In this document: one piece after another, positions 48,769-60,293 of the stretch
Layout of the letters: the number at the start of each line of letters is the position of its first letter
Numbering within the stretch: position 1 is the stretch's first letter
NCBI GenBank assembly: GCA_027604705.1
Contig: JADHYV010000028.1
Location: forward strand, 62,001-126,000
Length of the DNA: 64,000 nucleotides
Direction of reading: 5' to 3'
From: Allomyces arbusculus
Lineage: Eukaryota > Blastocladiomycota > Blastocladiomycetes > Blastocladiales > Blastocladiaceae
Notes under the pieces: generated by a model
Databases searched by the model: none
What the model was told of the DNA's origin: nothing
The model's input: only the letters and a program-made list of their open reading frames with translations
Translations under genes and position numbers: made by a program

Positions 48769-50146
48769 ATGGACATCTCGACGTCGTTCCCGGCGCTCGA
48801 CGACCTGCGCGTATGGAATCAACTCGTCAACCGACAAGCACAACCAAACACCCCTACTTGAATCTGACCAATGGATTGCCAACAACTAGGCTGCGCTTGA
48901 GGCCACGAGCAAGGCCATCAACCAGATTGTCGACCTGATCCCGGCCGAGTTCTGGTTTGTTGAGGACCATGAGGCCAACATTGTACGCTTGCCATTGAAT
49001 AAACAGTGCAACAAGCATGCTATAGTCCTGCTGACCCGCCAGCTGGCCAAATGTAGGAGTCCAAGTACATGCACAAGAAGCGCGGCATCGACGTGCCCGA
49101 AATCAAGGCCGCCAAGAAACCCAAGCGGTCCAAGCTGAATCCCGACGACCCGGCGAATGCCGTGACCGCGCGGCAGTCGCTGATGGCGCAAGAGGAGGCC
49201 AAAGCCAAGGCCAGTAAGCAGCAGCAGCAGCAGCAGATGGCCAACGATGCCGATTCGGACTCGGATGCCGACGACGACGATGCGTCGGATGCCGACACAT
49301 CGGGCGACAACGAGGTGTCCGACTTTTCCGACGAAGACGACGAGCAGGTGATGTCGGGTCCGGCCATGACCGTGCAGGAGAAGCTTGCGGCACTGCGTCT
49401 TGCGCGGCAGCCGACGAACCCGAAATCGATTGCGCGGCAAGAAAAGAAGCTGGCGGCGTCGGCCGAGGAGCGCAAGACGGCGCGCGCCGAGAAGAAGAAG
49501 GAGCAGAAGCAGAAGCAGAAGCACCAGAAGGGGATTGACCAGATGATGACCAAGACGAGCGATGGGGTACGTTACGCGTGCTCTGATCTAGTTTGTTGGA
49601 GGTGGTCACGAAACTGACGCAATTGCTTTTGATTAGGCCATTTTGTCGCGCGACGAGGTGCAAAACAAGAAGGCGATTGTCTCGGCCGTCAATAAGGCGG
49701 CCACGGCGGCCAAGGGCAAGTCGGCCGACGCAATCACCGAGGACGTGAGCTTCGGCAATGTTGATTTCGGCGAGGACAAGAAGAAGACCAAGGGCCCAGC
49801 CAAGAAGGACATCAAGGCGCAGCTCGCCAAGGCCGAGAAGCGCGAGGCTAAAATTGCCGAGATTGCCGACAAGGACGCCGAAAAGGCCAAGGCGATCAAG
49901 GAAAAGGGCGCGTGGGTCAAGGCGCTCAAATCGGCGTCGGGCGAAAAGATCAAGGACGACACGCGGCTGCTGAAGAAGGCGCTCAAGCGCAAGGAAAAGG
50001 AGAAGGAGAAGAAGAAGGAGGAGTGGGCCAAGCGCACCAAGACGATCGCCAAGGAGATGCGCGACCGTCAAAAGAAGCGCGCCGAGAACATTCAGAAGAA
50101 ACTCGACGACCGCAAGTCGCGCAAGACCAAGAAGGGCAAGAAGTGA
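48769..50146 (+). CDS. SURF6/Rrp14-family ribosome biogenesis protein
   Basis: Nucleolar factor needed for early pre-rRNA processing, in yeast for both subunits. Four exons: 48769-48810, 48890-48982, 49057-49566, 49637-50146; 384 residues. The start is ACCACCATGG. Exons 1-2 make the Rrp14 N-terminal element (INQIVDLIPAEFWFVED). Exon 3 has a CAG tract coding six Gln, then an Asp/Ser-rich acidic region, then a highly basic KKEQKQKQKHQKG stretch. Exon 4 is the SURF6 C-terminal domain: LSRDEVQNKK, SFGNVDFGEDKK, KGAWVKALKSASGEKIKDD, LLKKALKRKEKEK and a Lys-rich end. Human SURF6 is 361 residues and yeast Rrp14 434. The stop lies only 78 bp from the facing VPS41 stop. Confidence 0.9.
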
Positions 50147-50224
50147 TGGAGGTCGCTGCTGCTGTCGCAATTGTACATGATATACAGCCAATCTCGATCA
50201 AAACTGCGTTTTGCATGTGTTTAT

Positions 50225-53200
50225 TCACGTTTCTGGACAACTTGGAGCGTGGTGCGCGCCGAGCTCGTCGAGCGTCACGGGCAACTGCGGGTTGGCCGCA
50301 AACGGCTGCCCGCAGCGCACGCAGCACGTGTCGCTCGTCACGTACCGCGAGCTCTTGGCATACCGCATGGACTGCCGCATGAACGTCAAAACGTCCTCGC
50401 GCAGCACCTGGTGCGACTGGCCGCGCAGCTCGACCTGTGCCAGCGCGTCCTGGACAATTGACGTGAGCAGCGACTTGAGGTTGGAGATCTGTGCGCCGGG
50501 CGGTACGCGCTTGATGAGCTTGATCGGGTCGAGGAACATGCCTGTGTGCTGGAAGAGCGGCGCCCAGTACTCTAGTGGTCGCGGGTGCGTTGATGTTAAC
50601 ACACATTTCGTTTGGGCACCGCGCGAATGAAAATGCACGGCAGCGTACTCGGCTTCTGAACGGCAAAGTCGACAAGGTCATTCCACAGCTCCTCATCTTG
50701 CTGCCCTTTTGCGTAGTCAATGGCCTAGACAGATAAAAAAAACAGGGTCAGCCAAGGTTCAGCAACATCATTTGCGAGCCGGGGCCATTGACGCACCATG
50801 TGAATGTCGTCCATGCGATCCATCATGATCTCGAGCGCCCTCTTGTTGTTGCCGATCCGGCCCAAGACGTAGACCTGCTCCTGCAACAAATCGTGCGACT
50901 CGCACAGCGCCAGCGCCTTGTCGAGCGGGTAGTAAATGGAGCGCTTGAGGAAATCGAGCAGCTCCTTGGACCGGAACTCGACGAGCAGCTCGAGCAAGTG
51001 CTCCTGCAGGTCGGGCGCCGAGTGCGCGTCGTCCTTGAACAGCGCCAGCAGATACGCGTACTGGAAGTCGGATCGGTCCTCGAGCAGCTCGACGACTTCA
51101 CCAGGCTAATGAGATAACTGAAGTTGAATTTCGAGTGCGCGAACAATTAGGTTCCATTGAAGTGCGTACCGGAAGCACGGCAGACTGCTGCACGAGCCGC
51201 GCAATGCATTCGGACGCGACAAACTTGACGAGGTCGCGCCCCACCTCGTCAAAACACAGGTCGAGCCAGCGGGCACCCGATTGGCGCATGAGCGGCGTCA
51301 AGACAAACGGCGTCGCGTCCAAGACGCGCATGCACGCCGGCACGTCGCGAAGCGCCATGAGGCACTGAATCTCCTTGACCGGATTGCCCTCAATGCGGTA
51401 CCTGCAGAGCAAACGGCGGCCAGTTCATTGTCAGCGAAAGATCGAAAATGAATAGGGACTGGATGAAGATCATACAGAACGACGGCGGCTTGGACCAAGT
51501 CTTCATCGTTTGGGAAATCGAGCAGCGTGTCTTCGAGCGCACCGAGCAGGCTGGCCGTGTTGTAGAGCTGCCTTGGCCACTTTTCAATCAAGTTGCGGAA
51601 CCCCTACGCGAATACAAATGAGCACGCTTAGCGACGACGGCTTCATCAGCACGTTGTGACGTTGTGGCGTACCTTGAAGTTGGCCGACAAGTAATGCGCA
51701 AGAATCACCTCGTACACGGTGTGGTTGAGCACCGGATTTTGGGTGGGGATGCACGGCAAGATGGCCTAGCACGCGAAGATCGCGTCAGTTGATTACCCCA
51801 CCTCCGCTGACCAGAAAAGAATCGCGCCACGTACGTCGAGCCCATCTCTGTCGGCAAACACGTAAATCCATCGCTCCCAAAGCTCCGGGTCCTTGCCGAG
51901 CACCATCGGGCACAATCCCGCGGCGCGCTCGAGCTCGTCGTGCTCGAGCAAATCCGTCAAGAGCTGCTGCCCGACATGCACGGCGCGGTACTCGGGCCGG
52001 ATCGCGATCCCTTGCTGCGCGGCTAGCAAACTCACTTGCAGCGCGTCCTCGTAGTGCAAGTGCTGCAACCGCCATTCGATTTGGTCGTTGGCATCGCGAG
52101 CACGGACCGAAATCACGTCGCGCGGCGAGATCAAGAAGTAAGCTTGCTCGGCGGGCAGGCCAACCACTGAGTAGTCGATGGGCTGCAGGTGCTCGTGGTG
52201 CGCCAGGTTGATCGAGTCGCGCGAGACGACCGGGTCCATTATGCGTAGGTTGAGCAGAATGCACTCAGGCGGGTTCGAGGTCTACAAGGGCGTCGTTTGT
52301 ATGAGCGAATGGAAGGCATGCCTGAATCCGCACATGAGCGTCATCGTACCACGGATCCATCACTGTGGGTTCGCTGCGTGATGCCGTATGTCAGGTACTG
52401 GTCACCGTATGGGAGAATACCACCGACGACAAAGTCGACGGTGGTTCTGAAAGCGTGGGCGAAGACAAGTTAGCTCACAGGTTCAATTGCAGCAAGGTCC
52501 AGGCGCTACCACGGCGCAAAAGCCTGCAGGGTCAAATGCTGATTTGTACTGTACGAGAATTTGCGCTTGATAGGCCGTTTCAAACATGGACGGTGGCTAC
52601 GGTGGAGAATTGCAAGTCGGACTTAATTGTTGTAGCACGCAGTCCTTTAACAGCGCCACGTACCCGTATTTGCAGAACGAGCACGGCGCGCTGCCACCCA
52701 ATGACCAGGTTCTCGTCATCTCTCCAAACCATGTGGCACCGGAACAGGTCTGGCCGGTCGTCGTGGAACGGCACCTGCGCCTGGCAAATGTCGCGCGCGG
52801 CCTTGACGTCGTAGACCCCGATACCCTGGAAATTGAAATGAAATTGATTGCTCAGATCCGGAACGTGGCGCGACAAAACAGCGGGGTAAAAGCAACCGCA
52901 CATGTTCGGTTGCGTACGCGATCAAATTGCCGCGCCAGGAGACGGCCAGGACAATCCCGTCGACGCTTGCCAAGATCACCTTGCGCGGTCCGCGCCACGT
53001 GCGATCCGAGAGCACGACCTCGCCGGCATGACCGCCCGTCGCGAATCGACGCGTTCTCGCAAAATCCGGGTCGAGTTGAAGGCATTTGAGCGGGCGCTGG
53101 AACTCATAGCACTGGTCCTCGTCACTGAACATAGAGCGAACGACGACGCGGCCTAGCGACACCGTCATAATGAGCAATCTCATCGCTTTGAGCTATCGCA

Positions 53201-53756
53201 CATTACAGGGAAATGTACCATCGCCGCCGGCACTGGCAATGAACTCTGCATTGGCATCGATACAGACCTCGGCGACAGAAGTCGAGTGATTGGAAAACTG
53301 CTTGATGAGGTTGCCGGAAAAGTCGACGACGTAGACGTGGCCCCAATGCGTGCCGAGTGCCTGGTCATAGGCGCCAACACGAATGAATGAGCGTGGTCAG
53401 TTGACGGAGACTCGTTCGCTCACGCGTTGGATTATATGACGAGACCGCACAAGAAACTTGTCATTGCACGCGGCGGCGCTGACTGCATCGGACGCGAGCA
53501 AGCTCGGCAGGTCGCCAGTCAAGCGCGTATACTTGAGGCTCGGTTCGGCGGGCTCAGGCCCCTCGGAGCCGTCAGCATCGCTGCTGCCCGCGCTGGAATG
53601 ATCATCGTGGTCGTCGTCGCCAATAGTCTCACTCTCGCTGGTCACGGGATCGGGGGGCGCGCTCGGGGATCGGGGCCTGGTCAGTTTTGCTGGGCCATTT
53701 GCGCTCGCTTGGGCACTGTATCGGCGCTGGGCGGGCCTCGACGGTGGGTTGGACAT
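50225..53756 (-). CDS. VPS41: VPS41, HOPS-complex subunit
   Basis: Tethering subunit of the HOPS complex for fusion of late endosomes and AP-3 vesicles with vacuole/lysosome. Thirteen minus-strand exons: 53756-53451, 53360-53219, 53152-52902, 52825-52664, 52596-52550, 52446-52350, 52281-51835, 51765-51673, 51603-51476, 51401-51170, 51105-50797, 50724-50649, 50571-50225; 878 residues (human 854). The N-terminus is acidic/disordered, then EPSLKYTRLTGDLPSLLASD starts the beta-propeller (DKFLALGTHWG, AGGDGRVVV). AEQAYFLISPRDV, YNTASLLGALEDTL and YYPLDKALALCESHDLLQEQ mark the alpha-solenoid with the clathrin-heavy-chain repeat. A 47-nt exon (52596-52550) is required to keep phase before FVVGGILPYGDQ. 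The C-terminal RING is reduced to CCVRCGQPF plus a late HH and C. TGA overlaps an AATAAA hexamer (TGAATAAA). Confidence 0.93.
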
Positions 53757-54185
53757 TTTGGGCCGGGGACGACGACACGCTTGAACGCGCGCACGAGGAA
53801 CGTAGCGCCGCCAGTCGGATGCAGGCAGAGCCACGAGGAGGCGCGCTTTGCCAGGTAACTGATCTCCTGATGGGGTCGGTGCCGGCCGGGTGTCGGCTGC
53901 CTTCGAAGGCACGGAGCGAGACGCACTTGACACCGACGGTCGCGGCAGCGCAAGCACGACGTGGAAAAATCGCTCCCGATAGCGGGCCACGTCGAACGGC
54001 ACGTGGTCGCGATGGGCGGCCCGCCGCACATGCACAAACGATCTGCACCGACCCGCTCGACAGCGCGCTGAAATCACGTCAAGTCGCCGCCAACTGCACC
54101 TCTTCAGTCCACGCTCCCCGCAGCACTGCTTCTGCTGCTGCGCATTTGCCGGAAACCTCGCGACCGACTGCCGCCCACCGACACC
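53757..54185. promoter_or_regulatory. Divergent promoter region, VPS41 / unknown 215-residue gene
   Basis: A 429-bp gap between two outward-facing starts. Long Arg/Pro-rich frames cross it on both strands but are not conserved. The promoter role is inferred from orientation. Confidence 0.4.
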
Positions 54186-54913
54186 ATGACTGCGACCACC
54201 AACGCCCAGGCCACTGCGCCCGCCCCAGCACCTGCAACAGCTGCCGAGTCGAGCGGCATCAAGCGCGAGTACCTCGACCGCTACCAGGCCGCGCGCGACA
54301 AGTACCTTACCGCCTGCACGGGCCCCACCACTCTCTGCGACGAATCTGCACAGGCCGAGCTTCGCGCACTGGCCGCACGCAGCTTCGAAAACGATGTCGA
54401 CCCGCAGACCACGTTCCAGCTCACGTTCCAGCACGCGGTCGGCAAGACGACACAGCCCAGCGTCATCTACTTGTTGATGACGCTCGGGTTCCAGGTGGAT
54501 GATTTTGCCGTTTTGGTAAGTGCGCCTGGCGTGATCGGACCCGTTATCGTGATTCTGCAGCGCTGACCATGCTCACGAGCTGCACGCCATGATAGATGGG
54601 CCAACTCGTCGTGGACGTGCGGTACCGCGGTCTCCCGCGCCAGGTTTTGGCCGAGATCAAGGACGCGCCCACCGCCGTGGCCCTGCTTGCGTCGCTCGAC
54701 AAAAAGACCGACGGCGACGACGCTGCGTCCGCTTTGGCTGCTGGTGCCGACGCAGAGAAAAAGGAGGACGCAGCAGACGATGCGAACGAACCGACCGTCG
54801 ACGAGCGCGATCGTCTCTATCACGTCGAAATGGACGTGTCGCAGGACGCGTGGGCGTGGGCCTGGAACTCGCTTCGCGAGCTGCCCGGGTTCGACAATGT
54901 CATGGATGTATAG
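54186..54913 (+). CDS. Unrecognised 215-residue protein
   Basis: Two exons: 54186-54515 and 54596-54913, joined in phase 0 across an intron with a GTAAGT donor, one of only two canonical donors in this window. The start is CACCATGA. After an Ala/Pro/Thr-rich leader (~1-20) there is a helical region with KREYLDRYQAARDKYL and VIYLLMTLGFQVDDFAVL. A beta-like segment follows (MGQLVVDVRYRG), then an Ala/Asp/Glu-rich linker, and the end is VEMDVSQDAWAWAWNSLREL. No signal peptide or TM segment. The helical-N / strand-and-helix-C layout loosely recalls COMM-domain proteins, but I see no convincing motif and do not assign it. Both exons have coding-like composition and the junction is clean, so the gene itself is likely real. 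Confidence 0.68.
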
Positions 54914-55553
54914 ATGTGTCTGTTGCAGCAAATATACATAGTGCTCAAGTGTAGCTCCTTCCCAACGTCCGGTGCGCGTCAAGAACACGAAGCGGCGTGT
55001 GCATTGGTTGGCTGGCCGGCAGGAACGAACGAAGTGGCGGGGAAGGGAGAACGAGATAGATTCTTCATGAGACGAGAACGAGGCGATCGTGAAGAGAAGA
55101 ATTGCGTTGGTTGTCGCCCGCATGTAATCCAGTACATGTTGACGGCACACCCCGTTGCGGTGTCGCGAGTGAACAACGACCAGACGGCAAGGTTGGTTGT
55201 TGAGAACGCACGCAGGCCTCGTAAATAATTGGTCTCGTCGTGAGGGGTGTAAGTCAGATTTGGGCCCGGTTCGTTTTGGCCCGCCCGGCGAAACGGTACT
55301 CAAGTAACCTGTGAACAAAACACAATATGGAGTTTGACGCGACCATGAATGGCATTGCATTGAAGATCCCGCCCGCACGAGGAATCGAAGACGATGAGAA
55401 GCAATAAAATAAACCATCCTAAAGGAAAAAAACAAAAGCAAACGAGAATCGCAGCACACACCCAACAGCAACGGCCGGCACCGGCACCGGGATGCTGCAA
55501 CCTGCAGGCCACGGCCTTGCTCCACGACCACTTCCAATCACAATGCAAACGGC
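54914..55553. other. Convergent intergenic region
   Basis: 640 bp between the stops of the 215-residue gene (+) and the thioredoxin-like gene (-). It is AT-richer than the coding DNA. An AATAAAATAAA run near 55404 lies in the + orientation. No gene was found. Confidence 0.55.
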
Positions 55554-56539
55554 TTACTCGGCGGTCGTTGGCGCCATTCCGTACGGCTCCGAATCGCCAT
55601 CGTCCGCGGCAGCGCCACCGCGCCGCAGCAACGGCGTCGCCTCGGTCACTTCCACAGCCGAATCCGACGCTTCGAGTTCGGCCTTGCGAGACAAGACAGG
55701 CTCGTTCTCGCCCTCGTTCTCGTTCTCGTCCACCTCCTCAATCGGTGCTGGTGCTGACGGTGCCGGCGCGGCCTTGATGAACAAGCGCACGGGCGCCATG
55801 AGCAGGTTGGTGATGAACCGCCAGGCACGCGCGCGTTGAATGTAGAACCAGGTCGCAAACTGGTACTTGAGCCGCATCCACCAGGTTGATGCCGACCGGC
55901 CCTGCAGCCACTGGTTCACGACGCGCGCAATCGCTTCCGGGTCCGTTTGTCCGCGCAGCGCCAGGTCGGCGCACGACTCGACGATTTGGCCTGTGCGCGT
56001 GTCGACGACAACGGCCGTCGGGATGCCGACTAGACGGGGGGCGAGGCAACGGGTGAGCGCGACTGCGGCACCTCACATCGCTGCCGGTTGAACACGAGCG
56101 TACCCTTGCCCAGCTGTCGCACCGTCGACCACATCGAATACCAGAACGGGTTCTCGCACCCAGCGGGCAGAGGTGCCGGCAGCGGTGCTTCCCAGCCGAA
56201 CCGGAAGTAGGGCATTTCCTCAACGAGCGTGTTGTGTTCGGCGCGCGTGTACTCGAGCCCGACCTGCACGACAGCCACATCCTTGTCGGCATGCATTTCG
56301 TGCAGCTTGGCAATCGATGGCGCGAGCGCACGGCACGGCGCGCACCAGAGCGCTGAAAAGGCAAAGAGAGCGAGCGGGCGCCGTCCGAGTGCGGCCATAG
56401 GCACGCGCACGCCCGACGGGTCCTCGAAGTGCGGCCACGGCAGCGACGAGGCGAGAACCGGCGGCAGGTGGACACTGGGCGTGGGCTCGAAGGAGGTTGT
56501 CGTGGCGGCGGGGTCCGCCATGGTGTTTCGCGATGCCAT
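55554..56539 (-). CDS. Thioredoxin-like (nucleoredoxin/tryparedoxin type) protein with C-terminal extension
   Basis: Two minus-strand exons: 56539-56077 and 56029-55554; 312 residues. The redox site is WCAPC (~residues 63-67) in LFAFSALWCAPCRALAPSIA. Splicing joins LVFNRQR to FGIPTAVVVDTRTGQIVES, restoring the cis-Pro loop IPT and the beta-hairpin that follow in thioredoxin folds, so both exons are well supported. Residues ~205-312 extend beyond the fold: an aromatic/basic stretch (WWMRLKYQFATWFYIQRARA) that could lie on a membrane, then an acidic Ser-rich tail. The length of the active-site-to-IPT segment fits nucleoredoxin/TryX-like proteins rather than classical thioredoxin. ATG at 56521 has the stronger context (ACCATGG) and could be the true start. 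Substrate unknown. Confidence 0.8.
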
Positions 56540-57665
56540 GATTGGGGGGCGACAGACAGGCAGCGCAAGTTGCAGATGACGCGCTGCTGAGAGGAGCGAG
56601 TGCGTGCGGAAGGGCGGCGGGCACACACGCGCGCAGTGTACGAGCGACGCGAGGGGGTCGCTCGGGGCACAGGGGTCGCTTGCGAGAGAGAGCTTCGACG
56701 GCGGGCAGGTGGGCCGGAAGCAAGGGCAGGATGGCGGGTCTTGTGCAGGACTGCAGGCGAGCAGCAGATGCGGGAGGTATGCAGGCAGTCTGGGTCCGAT
56801 GCGCGTCGGTGCGAGCGAGCGGATAGGAGACGGCAGCAAATGTAGGGCCGAAAATCTTTCGATTGGTGGTCAACAGATTCTGTTACGGTGGGGCGGCTTG
56901 ATCGATGCGGCGCACGCGGACACCAGCGGCAGGCAGGCAGGGGTTGCGGTCATGCCGAGTCAGATGACGCGTCTCCAAACGCATCTTGCCACTCCGCAAA
57001 ATCATTCATTCCTGCTGTCAGCTGCTGCGACGAGGATCCGCTCGAATTCTCCGAGTCACAACATTGGTAACAAGTGTCAGCTATCGGGACTGACGGCCAT
57101 TGAAGCAGCGAACGTGGTTTTGGCGATAATTTTCCATGGATGTTCTTTCACGTTATGCAAACAACACCAGAAATGGCTGGTTCTGTGACAAAGGACCTTG
57201 CACAAGGGAGCAGTGAGCTGAGGTTCAACACTTTAAAACATTGACAGCTCATTTTCTCAAACAGCCATCTTGTGTTCGTAGCACTGATGAAAGCGTGTGT
57301 TGCATTGTGCCAGCTGCCCAGACTCTGCAGCCGATAAAAACCACACCAAGCCTCTCATGACATTGTCCCACCGGCAACACGTCTCTTCTCCGTCGACCAT
57401 TAGACCTCTTTCTTTCAAGCTGTAACACAGCAACCTCAACAGTCGCCCTGAACACGAATGGCTTCGGTGGTCCTACCTGGCAGAGAACACAAATCGTGGG
57501 GCCGAAAGGCAGGGCAGAGAAGATGGCTAAAACAATATCAATATGTTCCACAACCCACCCTTCTGCAAAAATATATCACTTCATCCCGTCCCGTTTCATT
57601 GGCTTTGGCGTGCGGTCGCCAGTTGACTGTGTCGCTTCGGCACGCAGCGCTCAATCGCAAGCGTC
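56540..57665. other. Intergenic region, more AT-rich than its surroundings
   Basis: 1,126 bp upstream of the thioredoxin-like gene and downstream of GluRS, both on the minus strand. The first ~300 bp is GC-rich and probably promoter. From about 56,840 to 57,650 base composition drops to near balance. It contains only short non-conserved frames, the longest about 100 residues at 57249-57551 (-). I see no gene, RNA or repeat. Confidence 0.5.
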
Positions 57666-60293
57666 CTAGTTGTGGTAAGGGTTCTGCACCGGGTACAGCA
57701 CCATGTCCTCCTTGGCAAGCGTGGGGAACCCGTCTCCATAGACGTTGGCAATCGAGTACATGATCGGCGCGTCGGGCTTGGCCGCCGCCTTCTTGCTCGG
57801 CGACTTGGACCGCGACTTCTTTGCCGGCGACCGCGACCGCGACCGCGAACGCTGCTGCGAGCGAGCAGGGGCGGGGGCAGGGGTCGCCTCCTTCTTGGGC
57901 GACGCGGATGCGGCGGCGGCGGCCTTCTTAACAGGAGCCGCAGCCTCCTTCTTGGCGGGCGCCGCAACAACGGGCGCCGCGGCCTTGGGTTCAGGCGCGG
58001 CCGCAGTTTTGGGAGCTGCCGGTGCGGCCGCCGCAGCGTTGTGCTTGGACTGGAGCGAGGCGGCCTTGCCGTCCGGAATCGAAATAAGCGTGACGGTGGC
58101 GCCGTCATTCGCGTCGCAAATGTAGTACCCGCGGCGCTCGAGCTGGATAATGTCGCCGACGTTCAGCTGACGCAAGTTAGCGTCACCAACGGCCTCGGTT
58201 GTGAATTCCGTTACGGGCGTGAGCACCGACTGGAAGTCGTCGTCCTCCTCGAGTTTCTTCTTGGTAATCAGATAGTCGTAGTCCTTGAGCAGGACCGACG
58301 TGAGCGGAGCGACCTTGGGCGCGTTCGCGAGCCACGTGAGCTTCTTCTTGGTCGACTTGACGTCGCCGGCCAGGTTGAGCTTGGCGTCGACCTTGACGAC
58401 ACGGCCCGTTGCCGCGTCGCGGTGCACCTGCGTGACAATAGCGTTGCCCCAGTCCATGAGCGTGACCTCCTCGTTGTCGGCAAACTCGTTGGCGTCGGCA
58501 CCGGCCACGTAGATCGTTTTGGCAAACGCCGTCGTCTTCGTGCCGAGGTCCGGGTTCTTCTTGTGCTTGGGCACCTGCTTGAGCTCAGTGGTCGCGGGCC
58601 CGTCGACGAGCGTGACGGGCACGAGGTCGGCCGTGTCGAGCGCGACATGCCGCGGCGCAATCGGGTCGATCACCTTCTTGTTCACAGCCCAGAACTTGTC
58701 CCACTCGAGCATCAGGTTGTTGGTCGACGCGCCCTGCATCAGAATGTACTGCTTGAGCGCCTCGATGGTCATGCCACGGCGGCGAATGCCGCGCACCGTC
58801 GGGAACCGCGGGTCGTCCCAGCCGGGCACGTGGCCCTGGTCGACGAACCACTGCAGCTTGCGCTTCGAGAGCAGCGTGTAGACAAAGTTCATGCGCGAGA
58901 AGTCCCAAATATGCACGTGACGCAAATTGAGCTTTTGCAAGACCCACTCATACTGCGGGTTGCGGTCGCGGTACTCGTTGGTACGCAGTGCGTGCGTGAC
59001 GCCCTCGACCGAGTCGACAACGGGGCACGCGAAATCGTAGGTCGGGTAGACCTTGTAGGTACTGCCCGTCTTGTGGTGCGGCGTCAGGTTGCACCGGTAG
59101 AGAACCGGGTCGCGCAGGGCCTTATTCTTGTCGTCGACCGACATTTTCGCGCGCAGGCAGTTCTTGAGCCCGACCTCGGTGCCCTGCTTCATTTCGTTCC
59201 ACCGACGCAGGTTCTCCTCAATCGAGTTGTCGCGGTTCTTGGACGCAATTCCGTGCATGCGCTCGTTGCGCATCGTCTCCTGGTCTGTGTCGTCAACGTA
59301 GGCGTCGCCCTGGCGAATCAGCTGCTCGGCGTACTGCAGCAGCAGCGGGAACGAGTCGGACGTGTGCGTGATCACGTCGGGTGCGACGCCGATCATGGCC
59401 AGGTCCTGCTTGATACTGTCCTCGAACTCCATTTTCTCCTTGGACGGGTTGGTGTCGTCGAACCGCACAATCAGCTTGCCCTTGTACTTGCGTGCAAAGT
59501 ACTCGTTCATGAGCGCGGCCTTGGTGTGGCCAATGTGCAGGTAGCCCGAGGGCTCGGGCGGGAATCGGGTCACGACCTGGCCCATTTGCGCGCCGGGCAA
59601 GTCAATTTCAAACGACCCTTGGTCCTTCTTGGCCTTGTTGAGCAGTGCCGTCTGGTCCTTGAAGTAGGCGAGCGCGTTGGTCACGGCTGCCGAGTCGTCG
59701 ATCAGCGCGTACCAGCGTGCCACGTGCGGGTGCTCGTTGGCGGCGATTCCGGCCTTGGCCTGCTTAACAAAGATGGGCGAGGCGCGCAGACGGGCCCAGA
59801 CGGCGATATCGGCGAGCGAGAGCTCGTAGCCAACGAGGAACGAGCGCAGGGTCAAGAACGTGTTAAGTTCGGCGAGAAACGCACGCAGCGCCGTCACGTC
59901 GGCGAGAGGGGCCACGTCGTCAATAACATGGTCAATGGCGAGGGCGCGGTCGTTGTTGCGCGTGCCTTGGTGGTGCTCGTAGAGGTCCGGCAGCAGCGCA
60001 CGCGCCAGGTACCGCAGGATCGAGGTGGGCTTGGTGAACTTGAGCCCGGTCTTGCCAATGAGCGTGCAGGAGGCCGTGGCCGACTCGGCGAGCGTGATTT
60101 TGACGGCGTTAGCGTGCGCAGTGTTGGCGAGGTGCGCAAGGACGAGCGGCCCTGTTCGTGAGTTGAATCATGGCGTTCGCAGAAGTGGGTGATCAGTTCT
60201 TGGTGCGAGAAGCAGGGTGAGGTTGGGCTGGGTGCGTTTGCACGGACCGTAGGCCGGGTCCTTTGCGGACAGGTGCAGCGAGATGGGCGCCAT
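57666..60293 (-). CDS. Cytosolic glutamyl-tRNA synthetase with SR-rich C-terminal extension
   Basis: Charges tRNA-Glu for cytosolic translation. Two minus-strand exons: 60293-60248 and 60151-57666; 843 residues. The start is CACCATGG. Residues ~1-190 form a GST-like N-terminal domain (SILRYLARALLPDLYEHHQG), used in fungi for complex formation. The class I core begins at TRFPPEPSGYLHIGHTKAAL (HIGH at ~221-224), continues with FDDTNPSKEKMEFEDSI and ends with the KMSKS-equivalent LLSKRKL (~442). The eukaryotic/archaeal beta-barrel anticodon domain follows. Yeast Gus1 is 708 residues. Here an Ala/Lys/Pro-rich linker (~710-790), an RS-rich run (RSQQRSRSRSRSP) and a conserved-looking tail (MYSIANVYGDGFPTL) are added. 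GluRS rather than GlnRS is favoured by the active-site text and GST-like N-terminus. Confidence 0.93.

Noticed and set aside
54186-54913. Naming the 215-residue protein as a COMM-domain or Fis1 protein
   Set aside because: Only loose secondary-structure resemblance; the key residues of either family were not found.
57672-60161. 829-codon plus-strand open frame, the longest shadow in the window
   Set aside because: Complement of the GluRS exon, with repetitive Arg/Leu/Val composition and no domain.
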